Positions 35,362 through 45,593 of a stretch of DNA of 64,000 bases are shown piece after piece. The position numbers and the translations under genes were made by a program. Below the pieces are notes generated by a model. The model saw only the letters and a list, made by a program, of their open reading frames with translations. It was not told where the DNA came from and searched no databases. How positions within the stretch are numbered: position 1 is the first letter of the stretch; every line of letters starts with the position of its first letter. Origin of the DNA: Spongilla lacustris (Eukaryota; Porifera; Demospongiae; Spongillida; Spongillidae); NCBI GenBank assembly GCA_949361645.1, contig OX442424.1, positions 880,741 through 944,740 on the forward strand, written 5' to 3'.

Positions 35362-35960
35362 TCAGAAGTCTTTGTACAGCAGGGAGTACTTGGTTACATT
35401 TTGGGGGGCAAGGGGGCTCTCCACAATCAGTTTCCCTTTCATGGCCCCTCTGTAAACAACCTCGACGACGTCAATAAAGTCCTGGGAACACTTGAAGCTG
35501 CCTATGAATTTGGTGTGATCGGGAGTGCTGCAAATGTATACATTTTGTGTGCGTCCGTCACGTGCGAGGTGTTATAGTATTCCCCAGATCTCACCTCCAG
35601 TCCACTTTCATGTGTTGCCCGTTGAAGAAAAACACGGTAGCTGGTATCAGGGTAATGTCGAAATATTTGGTGTACACAGGGACACTTTCGACATCGACAA
35701 TGTAGAGGGCCGCCATTTGAGAAACGGCGTGCTGATTTTTGGCCAGCTAAAAGATCAACAGCTGGTCATCCAAAATATCCCACTACACAAATGGACGGAC
35801 CGACGCAAAGCATATAACGGGTACTAACAATTTCATCCAGCTGCATGCACACCAAGTCGTTTTCCTTTCCAAATCTTAGCACGAGGACTTTGTCTTCAGT
35901 TTCCTTAATAGCACGGTCTACTTCTTTCTTGCTCGACAGTCGTGGGAGCACGTAGCTCAT
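35362..35960 (-). CDS. TXNL4B: Thioredoxin-like protein 4B (DIM1-like U5 snRNP family)
   Basis: A DIM1-family protein with a thioredoxin fold lacking the redox CXXC, linked to pre-mRNA splicing. Three exons: 35960 to about 35830 ([39 protein letters not shown]), about 35749-35597 ([36 protein letters not shown]) and about 35533-35362 ([20 protein letters not shown], ending KYSLLYKDF). Each block aligns collinearly with human TXNL4B, including [11 protein letters not shown], and the length of about 150 residues is normal. It is convergent with DokB and divergent from the next gene. Confidence 0.93.
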
Positions 35961-36044
35961 TGCTTTAACTATATTAACTGCGCAAGCGCGTAAACAACAA
36001 ATCAAATTAATTGATTCGAAAAAAAAAAAGAAAACAAAACATTT
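35961..36044. promoter_or_regulatory. 84-bp divergent promoter, TXNL4B / DSN1-like
   Basis: Start codons at 35960 (minus) and 36045 (plus) are 84 bp apart. The spacer contains TGCGCAAGCGCG, one base off the NRF1 palindrome TGCGCATGCGC, followed by an A-rich stretch. Function inferred. Confidence 0.5.
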
Positions 36045-37653
36045 ATGGCGGTTAATTGGCCAGTGCCTGATGGGATTAGTGGAAAAAGAGAACGAGCGCA
36101 ACGAATTTTTATGAATAAAAGACGGAAAAGTCTGTATGTATGTTGAAGCTTCATCAGTATAATTTTACTGCTATCCTAATTGGAGCTCATCCAACATTGC
36201 AGGATGAAGGGGGTGAGAATGGATTTGTATTTCGAACACTCCCAAAACTGCCCCCAGGGAACAGCAGCACCATTCAGGTGACACATGTCAACAGCTCGTC
36301 ACGGCAGCATTTGTAATTCGTGCACCTTAGCAGAAGGAAAGCGCTGATGGTGGCTTTACGTTTAGAAGAGTTACAGAACCAACCACTACTGATGTGAACA
36401 CCTCGTTTGAAACCGGTCTCGACGAGGTGGAGAAAGCGGACGAAGGTTGTGGCTTGTTTGGTGTTCGTTGTTTTTTTGTTTATTACAATTACGCACGCAG
36501 TACTTAGGCGACAACTGGAGGTTAAATCTTTTATTGCATGCCTCAAAAAGGTGTGTACATATGCGTGTGTGTGTGTGCAACCTTTACACGCACAAACTGT
36601 GGCCAATTTGTTGTGGACAGGACCTTACTGCAACTGAAGAGATTGTTGACCAGCATGATTGTTAGTGACCCCCCCCCCCCCCCCCCGGATCACTTCTTGA
36701 CTTTTTGGTTACGATTTGGTAGTGGATAGAGTGCTAGGACAGATTCAAAAGGATCTCAATAATGCAGATATGTATTTCAGATATCTGGAGTCAGAGGATG
36801 AAATGTAAGCTATTTAAGCTATGTTGTGTTGTGTATTTAAACTTACGTGTGGTGTGTTTTGAGCTTCAGAGGACCTCAGAATCCTCTTGTTCGTGAGCTT
36901 CAAGACTCTATCGAGACCCTCAAAGCGAACAGTGAAATGTGAGAGGGGAGGGGGGGGGCAAAGAGGGGTTGTATCTTGTGGGGTAGGGAGGGGTTGTATC
37001 TTGTGGGATGTCAGCAGAGATATCATCTCTGACACCAGGTACAAGAGGGAATTGAAGGAATGGGATGAAGTCCTTCAAAGGAAACAAGCAGAAGTAAATG
37101 AGTGGAAGAGGTAACTGCAGTAACTTTACTGTGCTAAAACTGATCCATCATGCACTGTTGATAACAGGGATATTGAAAGCGAAAGAGATGTAGACTTCAG
37201 ACATCTGACACCAGATGATGTCGAGATCCTCAGGACCTACCTCTCTCCTGATCAAAAGAAGATGCTGGAGGATGTGGAAAAAATGCCTGGATTTGATCAC
37301 ACCTTCCTGGAGCAGAGCAATGCTCATCTCGACAGAATAGTGAGAATAGCTACTCAAAATTTGATTATGTGTGCCCTTCTTGCAGTTAGCTCACAGTTGA
37401 ACCTTGTTGTGTGCTTGTATGTGTGCAGACCCTGACCATTGAGAAAGAGCTAGAAGCCATACGTGATAGTTGCTACTCTGTGCTTGGCAAGACACATACT
37501 GCACTATCAGAAGGCCATCATGGTAGGTGGTTATTTTTGTACATTATTGGGACTGTGTGTGTTTAATAATGCCTTGCATTTGCTGCTGGTATAGACTGGA
37601 ACGAGCTTGAAGAGACTCCCAGAACCATATTTAAGTCACTCAAAGAGTTATAG
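36045..37653 (+). CDS. Coiled-coil protein, possible kinetochore subunit DSN1
   Basis: The likely start is MAVNWPVPDGISGKR, followed by a basic stretch NKRRKSLY. Exons, partly approximate: 36045-36136, 36211-36276, about 36510-36549, about 36622-36659, about 36725-36808, about 36869-36939, about 37039-37111, 37169-37339, about 37429-37522 and about 37597-37653. Readable parts include GFVFRTLPKLPPG, LRRQLEVKSFIACLKK, YKRELKEWDEVLQRKQAEV, TYLSPDQKKMLEDVEKMP and LTIEKELEAIRDSCY. The C-terminal pattern (YL, a short P-containing turn, then a heptad helix) resembles human DSN1 of the MIS12 complex from memory. Similarity is weak, so DSN1 is a hypothesis. The middle exons are the least certain. Confidence 0.5.
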
Positions 37654-37857
37654 TTCAACACTTATATTCATATTTGGTCCAACAATGTATACAACTGGTG
37701 AATTTTTTAAAAATCGTGATGTCAATATACACATGCTATGCATTAGCGGCTGGGCACCAAAAAACACACACAACTGTATATGGTACCTAATGAAAAAACA
37801 AATGTTACTAAGGAAACACAGTACATGAATTGCCACGGATGCAGCGATGCGTCCGCC

Positions 37858-38721
37858 TCACAAAAGGCTTGCAAGTCGCGTGTAGATATCGTCCATCATA
37901 TGCTGGCGTAGCTCCCAGTAGGTCGGCATCTCCGGATACGGGTGCACCTGTCCCCGGTGACTATCGTGAACGTAGCACAGAACGTGGTACAGTTGTTCTA
38001 TGTTGCTTTGTTCCAAGTAGTATCGCAGTACCACTACGTTCTTCGACAGATCGTATACCGAAAACCGGAATAACTTCATCAGTTCACCGCTGTCTCCGGG
38101 CGTACCATAGAAGGGGACGGGTTCGAAGAACTGGGCGCAATCGATTCTAAATTGTTGCTTGTCCGTTCCAAGGGACAGGTGTATCCTCTCTCGAACAAAG
38201 GCGTTGCACACCGAGTTTGGTAACAGCTGCGGGCCCCAGTGTTTGCGCAGGGCGATCATCTCTTTCACCAGCGCATCCACCTCCCGCCTGCTGTCCACGT
38301 CGACGTGCGACGACAGTGCACTTAAATGCATTTGACATTCCATAAACAGCTTATCCATCAAAGCAAGAAACTCTTGGCATGACTGGCCGTAGAGCTCCTT
38401 CCACTTGTACGCCCCCGTTAACTGTTGTAACAGCCCTCTGCCTTTCAGCGTAGTGATGGCGGAGGTCCCTTCACTAAGGTCCTTTGTTCCTGGTCCTTTC
38501 TCCTGCCGTCTGCCCTGAGAGCGAGGCGAATGCTTAACCATAGGTTGGTCCGGTCTGTCTTGCGTCTGCGGCTCGCTCAGTTCCGGTTTATTCTCGCGTT
38601 TATCGGTTCCTGTTGTAGTATAACTACTGTCCAGTAGATGTCTGTCATCTTCCGATGGAGAGTGCGGACCTTCCTCATCCAAATCCTCTGTTTCTTGAGC
38701 TTTAGAACTTATACAACCCAT
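37858..38721 (-). CDS. Unknown protein with N-terminal MGC acylation motif
   Basis: A single-exon frame of 287 residues starting MGCISSKAQETEDLDEEG. Gly2-Cys3 with Ser6 and Lys7 is a classic context for N-myristoylation plus palmitoylation, so membrane anchoring is likely. An in-frame Met six codons upstream (MLNIPK) is less attractive because it would block this. The first 95 residues are acidic/polar and probably disordered. The rest is a compact domain with KWKELYGQSCQEFLALMDK, ALRKHWGPQLLPNS, LFRFSVYDLSKNVVVLRYYL and a conserved-looking C-terminal block YHVLCYVHDSHRGQVHPYP...YWELRQHM. I do not recognise the family. It is convergent with the DSN1-like gene. Confidence 0.75.
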   Translation of the reverse strand: MGCISSKAQETEDLDEEGPHSPSEDDRHLLDSSYTTTGTDKRENKPELSEPQTQDRPDQPMVKHSPRSQGRRQEKGPGTKDLSEGTSAITTLKGRGLLQQLTGAYKWKELYGQSCQEFLALMDKLFMECQMHLSALSSHVDVDSRREVDALVKEMIALRKHWGPQLLPNSVCNAFVRERIHLSLGTDKQQFRIDCAQFFEPVPFYGTPGDSGELMKLFRFSVYDLSKNVVVLRYYLEQSNIEQLYHVLCYVHDSHRGQVHPYPEMPTYWELRQHMMDDIYTRLASLL

Positions 38722-38773
38722 TTTTGGAATGTTGAGCACATGATTTATTTACTAACTGATTTAATTAAATCAA

Positions 38774-39139
38774 GTGACCGCACGTGCCGTAACTGCCAAG
38801 GATATTCATACTCGGAATGACCCAGTGTTGAGCATAGTGTTAAGGCACATCACTACAGGGTGGGGATCAAGTGCTGGAAATGATGAGTTGAAGCCATTTT
38901 TCTACCCTCAACAGGAGCTCACCACAGAACAGGGTTGTATCATGTGGGGTCTCAGGGTAACTATTCCACCAGGATTATCACATTTAATGCACAACACAGT
39001 ACCCAGCCTGTCTGGCACCGCTACTGGGACAATCAAGTGCTGCTGCATGAAAATGCAAGGGATTGTAAGCCAGAGAGAACCAGGTTCTCGAAGGAAATGG
39101 ATTATCCGGTTCAGTGGCTGGAATAGTCAGCACTCTTAG
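38774..39139 (+). pseudogene. Gypsy/K02A2.6-like pol fragment (upstream of integrase)
   Basis: The plus frame reads DPVLSIVLRHITTGW, then ELKPFFYPQQELTTEQGCIM and WGLRVTIPP. This is the segment just before the H2C2 zinc finger of Ty3/gypsy integrases. The frame decays afterwards and no LTRs are seen. It sits between the MGC protein and GCLM. Confidence 0.7.
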
Positions 39140-39546
39140 CTTCAAGGAGGGAAGCCGCTATTTTGGGGTTACCCGCTTTCAGGCTAATCAGTGTAGAATG
39201 ATAAAAACACAGTCAAAAATTATTGCACGTACTCAACCCTTCCTCCAATAAGATATAGCACAATGACATACGACACAATCTGCATGCAGTGCATGTCAGG
39301 ATTACACACAACCACTAATAATATTCAGCCCTTGTTATAGTTTCATGTATAGCTATGGTTGAGTGTTTTCAGAGCCTATTTCTTTCGAATGTAAATAAGA
39401 TCGTGCTGGTAATTACGGTTTTCGTTTAATAAATGCGAGCCAGACGGTACGAACAAAAAAAAATTGATGTAAGTATACGCGTAAGCACAATCACAAAAAT
39501 TAATTGTAATAACGCCTCCGCGCCGCCTCAGTTTTGCGAGGTCAAG
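39140..39546. other. GCLM 5' flank
   Basis: AT-rich, no gene. An in-frame Met at 39433 would extend GCLM by 38 residues, but the extension looks non-conserved. Confidence 0.5.
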
Positions 39547-41071
39547 ATGAATTCAGACAAGGTAGTGGAACTTACTCAAAATGGCTCCAGCATCATTGTG
39601 CATTCGGGTAACATCACCAACTGGATACCTCTACATAAGAAACAAATCCTGTCAACAGCGGACATGGTAAACCGCGCTAACACCCTACCCGTAGAAACAG
39701 CTCACGAATACGCCTCTTCCAGATCGTATCTGTTTTAGAGGCAACAATAAAGAACTGGCTGGGGAGGGAGTACGCCGCTGAGGTCGGTGACCACATTCGT
39801 TTAAATGCAGTGTGAGTATATAGTGGATAACGTGGCTTTGGTGCAGGAATGGAGGGAACCGGGGTCAGTGCTTATTCGAAATACGGCCCTGTTCAAAAGC
39901 GTGAGCAGTATGGAACTCGACGATCACCTGTTTACAGGTAAGTCGTGGTACCATGCTTGCGTGTCCTACCTACTCGATATCACCACAGTGAAAGTGTTTC
40001 TCACCGAATCGAACGGAGATGCTTTGAGATCGGCCGTCGAAACGAGTGAGCAACAAGCTTGCTAGTTTATTAATATTGCTAGTTAATTGAAGCGCAACTG
40101 GGCTCCCTCCCCCTTACAGCTGTGAATGAAATGGGATTAAAAACGATCCATTTACTGATCCTAAGCCTGTCGCTTTCCGAGAAAGAGCTAACGCTGGATC
40201 AAATAAAGCCGGTGTGGAGGGTGAGTGCTGTGCAAGTGCCTCTGACGCCCTAGTAAATGGTATGCGCACCCACTAGGTAATGGAGGAGTTGGTACACAAG
40301 AGAACTGTTTTCTCCCTGGGGATAGCCGGACTGGACCAGCCCAAACTCCAGGAGCTGTACGACTGGTCACTGGTAACAGAGAAACAAATCTAAACATTTC
40401 AAATTATTCCCCTTCCCCTTCTTTCAAAGGTAAAACCCAAAGTCATTCAAGTCAACCTACCAGACTGTTGTGCAATGCCAGAAGTAAGGACCACAGTTGG
40501 ATCATAAATAAATAAATTATTATGGTTCGAGTTAAATTTGTGTCTATAGTGCACATCACATCTCACTCCTTAACGGTAGGAAGATATCTAGTCCAGGGTT
40601 GCAATTGCAGTCAATACAATATTATTACCTTCACAGATGCTTTGCATTCTACCTACAGGAGCTGGTGAGGTACACCAAAGAGAAGGACATCCAGCTGCAG
40701 ATCAACAATGATGAGGCTGATGTACTCCCAGCAGATGCACTATGTGATGTCATGAGCAACGCATTTGGGACTAACTGCTCGTCATGGAAATACACATGGA
40801 TTTCAAGATACACTTCGGTCATCCACTTGAGAGGCATAGTGTCGCATAAAGGGTGAGGGACATTGATATATTGAGTGAGGGGGTCAAGAGCAGGAAGGAG
40901 GTGGTATCATAGGGGTGAGGGACATTGATATATTGAGTGAGGGGGTCAAGAGCAGGAAGGAGGTGGTATCATAAGGGTGAAGTGAACAGATTTATGTCTT
41001 TTTTTCTTCTCTCTCTCTCTCTACATTGTCACCAACCTAACAGTTACCTGCTAGGACTCCACAGAACATGA
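39547..41071 (+). CDS. GCLM: Glutamate-cysteine ligase regulatory (modifier) subunit
   Basis: GCLM binds the catalytic subunit GCLC and lowers its feedback inhibition in the rate-limiting step of glutathione synthesis. It has an aldo/keto-reductase fold. The window has the family blocks HSGNITNWIPLHKKQ, KVFLTESNGDALRSAVETS, IAGLDQPKLQELYDWSLVKP, VIQVNLPDCCAMPE, EKDIQLQINNDEADVLPAD and RGIVSHKGYLLGLHRT, collinear with human GCLM. About nine small exons, the last (about 41043-41071) encoding GYLLGLHRT. The start at 39547 (MNSDKVVELTQN) is chosen because similarity begins just after it. The exons between 39739 and 39940 are less certain. It is convergent with MED22, stops 75 bp apart. Confidence 0.9.
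40855..40985. repeat. 63-bp direct repeat at the last GCLM donor
   Basis: Two copies of a unit starting GGTGAGGGACATTGATATAT follow the donor AAAGG|GTGAGG; the donor is the first base of the first unit. Confidence 0.85.
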
Positions 41072-41146
41072 CTTTGTGAATGGAATATTGTATACTGTGT
41101 GCACGTAAATCCTGTGTCTTCAGTTCTGCTCCAAACCATATTACGG

Positions 41147-41642
41147 TTACATTGGGTTCAATGCAGCACTTCTCGTTGTCTCGTGGAGTGTTCTCAGCTC
41201 TTGGCAGAGAGCAGCATCTTGGTTCTTCAGGTCCACAACCTTCTTTGTAATTGTCTCATTGATAGATGAGAAGTCATTAAGAATGAGGTATTCTTTCAGT
41301 TCTGACACCAGCCTGAAGAGAGCTTCGGCCGCCCGCACCTTTGGTGTCAAATTACACTCAATTGCACGTCTAATACACAATAGCTTCTTACTATGTTTGC
41401 AGCTCTGACTTCTATTTCATTTTCTACATGCGCCACTTGCGATTCGGTTACTCTGGGATCCCCATCGCTCACCTGCGTACGTGCGTGAAGAATGACATCA
41501 TTCAAGGACATTAAACGTATCCTTTCCACACCTTAGATGCCCTCAGAATTTCCCCATAGTTGTCCAGAATAGATTTAACGTTCTCTTTTAGTCGTCTAGA
41601 ATAAGAAGAAATCTGTACAAGGTCTTTTTTTGAGCTCGACAT
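41147..41642 (-). CDS. MED22: Mediator complex subunit 22 (SURF5)
   Basis: MED22 is a head-module subunit of Mediator, the RNA polymerase II co-activator. Three exons: 41642 to about 41534 ([20 protein letters not shown]), about 41520-41396 ([18 protein letters not shown]) and about 41340-41147 ([20 protein letters not shown]). These match human MED22 blocks [32 protein letters not shown] and LVSDLKQFLILNDFPSVNEAI. It ends at about 140 residues, like the short vertebrate isoform. Divergent from RPL7A. Confidence 0.93.
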
Positions 41643-41762
41643 TTACATCCAACGCCGGTGTGCACCTAATAGAAACTAGAATAATTTAATGAGCGATAAT
41701 ATACGGACCACTTCCACGTGCTATTCTTTCTTTTTATTGCCTGCCCTGCTCAGAGATAAGCG
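41643..41762. promoter_or_regulatory. Divergent MED22 / RPL7A promoter with TOP-like tract
   Basis: 120 bp separate the two start codons. CTATTCTTTCTTTTTATTGC at about 41722-41741 is a plausible 5' terminal oligopyrimidine start for the ribosomal-protein mRNA. A CACGTG E-box-like string lies just upstream (CCACGTGC, about 41715). The transcription start is inferred. Confidence 0.55.
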
Positions 41763-42957
41763 ATGGTGAGTGGTGTCAGTGATCGTCATTTTAATGCAAC
41801 CCAAACCTCTAATATGACCTGTGCTCTTAGTCACAAGTGTAAATGCTCACCATTTGTATGTCACACAGCCGCCAAAATCGCAGAAGGTGAAAAGGACGAA
41901 GAAGATGGCGGCCGCGCCATACGTGGCCAAGCAGCCACCAAAGAAAGAGACAAATCCTCTTATCGAAAAGCGGACCAGGAACTTCGGAATTGGTAAATTG
42001 GCCACCCCAAAGCACTGATAGCAACAGACTCAATCGGTTTTAGGTGGTAGTATCCAGCCCAAGCGAGATATGACTCGCTTCATGAGGTGGCCCAACTACG
42101 TCCGTTTGCAGCGTCAGAAGCAGGTGTTGTACCAGCGTCTAAAAGTCCCCCCTAGCATCAACCAGTTCAAGCAAACGTTGGAGAAACAGACAGGTAAGCG
42201 AACATTCGTATTTACATAGCCGTCATTTACTGGCGTGGGGGTTATATTTAGCCACACAGCTTTTCAAACTGTTGCACAAATACCGCCCTGAAAGCAAGGC
42301 AGAAAAGAAAGAGCGCCTCAAGGCTGCAGCACAGAAGAAGGTCGAAGGCACGGAAGACGCAGCTGCTTCTAAGAAGCCCATCATACTGAAGTACGGGATC
42401 AACCACATCACCACCCTTATAGAGCAGAAGAAGGCTCAATTGGTTGTTATAGCACATGACGTTGATCCGATTGAGGTACAGCATGTGTTGCTATTCCGTC
42501 CATCACTGTTTTCCTTTGGCGCTCTATAGATCGTCGTGTTTTTGCCAGCACTTTGCAGGAAGATGGATATACCATACTGCATTGTCAAGAGCAAGGCGAG
42601 GTGCGGTTGTGTGTGTGTGCTTGTATGTCAATGGACGGCTTGTCGACCACTGCATTTTAGATTGGGTGCGTTGGTACACAAGAAGACGGCTACAGCTGTA
42701 GTTCTCACACAAGTTAAGAAGTAAGCATACTTGTGTTGGGAGACTTGTCAATGAGGTCGCTGTCTCTCTCATTGCTTCCAAGTGAAGACAAGGGTTCCTT
42801 CAACACAATAAGGGAGGCAATCAAAGTGAACTACAACGATCGTTTCGATGATATACGCAAGCGCTGGGGTGGTGGTGTTGTGGGTGAGAAGGCGAAGGCT
42901 GCCAAGGCAAAGCTTGAGAAAATCAAAGCCAAGGAACTCGCTTCAAGAATGGGATAA
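41763..42957 (+). CDS. RPL7A: Large ribosomal subunit protein eL8 (RPL7A, SURF3)
   Basis: A structural protein of the 60S subunit with an L7Ae RNA-binding domain. Exon 1 contributes only the ATG (41763-41765, then GTGAGT). Later exons are about 41869-41989, 42043-42192, 42251-42474, 42530-42599, 42659-42719 and 42781-42957. Diagnostic blocks: [90 protein letters not shown], and the end [10 protein letters not shown]. Length about 260 residues, as in other animals. The introns (50-105 bp) are too small for the C/D snoRNAs that vertebrate RPL7A hosts, and no C/D boxes were seen. Confidence 0.97.
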
Positions 42958-43240
42958 ACACGAGACCTCACTCCGTGTGTATTCTAATCATTTGTGCAAA
43001 AAAAAGTGTTTTTGTTAACTCTAACTGTGCATGATAGGAGACGTCTCACGTGATCATCCGTGTTGACGACCATGCCAAAACGCAGTGCGCTCGAAATATT
43101 AATACATGCGACCTTGTACAGTTGTACTCCGTATGAAGTTTTATTAGAAAACTGAACAAACATTAAACTTCACCTCGCACGATAGTTAACAGCACAATGG
43201 AGTTGTCATTCCTCTTAATTGACAGGATTGTGAATGGAAG

Positions 43241-43548
43241 CAGCGGCGTAGGAAAAGGGGGGGCAACGGCCCACTTATAAAAGTGCCATGCCCCCCCCCA
43301 CTTTTACACCAGCGATACTACAGATAAATGTAATGAATTGCACTGATTCTAGTATAGTTTTGTAACGTCTTTAAATGCAAAAAGCGTTGGCTTCTGGGGC
43401 GCAGTCCCAGACCCCGATGCGGGAGCTTACAGCACTCCCCCAGCTGGCTGGCCTGGGCGGGAGGGGTACCACCCTCCCTATGATGACCATCAAAGTTTGT
43501 CCCCCCCACACACACACACACACTTTTAAACTCCTTCCTACGTCGCTG
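43241..43548. mobile_element. Short hAT-type MITE, about 308 bp
   Basis: The left end CAGCGGCGTAGGAAAAGGGG and the right end (reverse complement CAGCGACGTAGGAAGGAG) form terminal inverted repeats with one mismatch in 14. No coding capacity. The flanks (AATGGAAG and GGAACCCA) do not form a clear target duplication. Contains the CCCCCCCACACACA simple repeat. Confidence 0.6.
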
Positions 43549-43857
43549 GGAACCCAGCAAAAAATTCTTACTCGGATCTTACAAGATCTTATAGAACAGC
43601 AATAAGATTGATATAGTGTGTAAGAATGTATGTAAGAAAACTACCGCTTATTTTTAGGTATGGATAAAGTTCAATAGTAATTGTACGTAAGATCTTAAGA
43701 CAGATCTTAAGTAAGATTTTTTTGCTGGTAAGTGTCACATTTGTAAAACTGAAACAGATCTACCGTGCCAGCAACAGCTATAAAGCAGCCTACTCTGAAG
43801 GGACCAAAAAAACTTCTAATAGTATAGCTTTGCAACAGCATCCCCACCATTTCAACA
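43549..43857. other. RPL7A-stomatin interval
   Basis: Short direct repeats of the type AAGATCTTA (43570-43720) but no gene. Confidence 0.45.
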
Positions 43858-45558
43858 CTATACTCCAATGCCTTCCATCATGTACATGGGCAGGGGGAAA
43901 ATGATGGTAGAACCTCTCTCTGCAGCAATCACGTTGAGGGTTTGGAGGTAACGAAGCTTCAAGGCAGTTGGTGAGTGGCTGATGACCTCAGCAGCTTCCT
44001 TGAGGGCCCTGGCCGAGTTCAGCTCTCCCTGGGCCGCCACCACCTGTCCCCAGACCATCCCCCCAAGGTAAGGACGGGGATCAATAATGGCAGCCAGAGG
44101 AGCTCACCTTAGCTCTGGCTTCACGGGCAGCCTCAGCCTCAGCAGCCATTGCCCTCTGCATGGTTTGAGCGAGACGAACATCTTTGCTGGGGGGGGGGGG
44201 GGGGGGGGGGGGGGGCATCAAACTGATGAAGCTCAATACAGTTTTTGTTGGGTGGTTATTGAGAAGAAGCCAATAACCCCTGCCAAAGAACCCTTCCCCC
44301 AATGATTACCCCCTGCCAAAGACCCCTTCCCCCAATGATTACCACCCCTTCCCCCAATGATTACCCCCTGCCAAAGACCCCCCCTTCCCCTAATGATTAT
44401 CCCCTGCTAAAGACCCCCAATTATTACCACCCCTTCCCCCAATGATTACCCCCTGCCAAAGACCCCTTCCCCCAATGATTACCCCCTTCCCCAAATGATT
44501 ACCCCCTGCTAAAGACCCCCCAATTATTACCACCCCTTCCCCTAATGATTACCCCCTGCTAAAGACCCCCCAATGTACCATGATTACCCCTGCCATCGAA
44601 TACTTACATTTCAACTCTCTCCACCTTTGTACCCCAAGCTTCTGTGGCTGTACATAAATGTTGCTGAGCAAAAAAAAAAAACACACGCACACAGCCACAC
44701 GGCTTCTCTATGTGGCTATGAAGTACATTAAATTGACCACACCTGGAATTTTTGCTGCAATTTATCACGTTGGGACAAGATTTCTGCAAGCGTGCGGCCT
44801 CCCAATATTGTCTGCAGAGTGGTCTGGGCCAGGAGCCTGGTGGCCCTCCCCACATCTACCACGTTGGTGACAGAGATGATTGGGTCAAAGATGCGATAGT
44901 AGACAACTGCGTCCACATGGACTGGTACACTGTCCTTGGACAGCACCTGATTATTGGGAGGGCCCCTGTAATTACAGGCATTGGGGGGGGGGGGGGGGGA
45001 AGGGGGGTGGGGGGGTACCTGTTGTGGTCGCACTTCAAATGCTCGAGTCCTCAGGTCAACAGTCATGAAGGTATCCAGGCAGGGGAGGATGATGAATACG
45101 CCTCCGAGGAAGCATCACAATCTAATCAGACTACAGGACGTTGCACAAAACGTACCAGGCCCTTTGGCTTCCTGGTCCTTTATCCGACCGAGTCTGAACA
45201 GCACGGCTCTCTGGTAATCAGGAACCACCTGACAATATATCATTATAGTATATATAATACTTACACACCTTGATAATTTAGGACACTTGATGCGTCACAA
45301 TGGTACATGCTGACATGACGGTTCCCCACATAAGAGAGACACACACACATACACACATATCACACATATACACACGTACATATACCATCCACACACATGG
45401 TACACACACCATATACATGTATGCACATTTAACCACACGCAAAGCTTGTGGTTAAAATTCAACTTGAATGTGCAACTGAAGCTTCGCAAGAGCAATTGTA
45501 AGTGGTTAATTCATAGTGTTTTCCACAACGCTGCACGACCATTGTCACAGGCATACGG

Positions 45559-45593
<35 letters not shown>

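Noticed and set aside
36670..36690. Small inverted repeat AGTGA...TCACT around a C run as a MITE
   Set aside because: Arms of only five bases; no more than expected by chance.
41764..42780. Intronic snoRNA genes in RPL7A
   Set aside because: No paired C/D or H/ACA boxes found in any of the six short introns.
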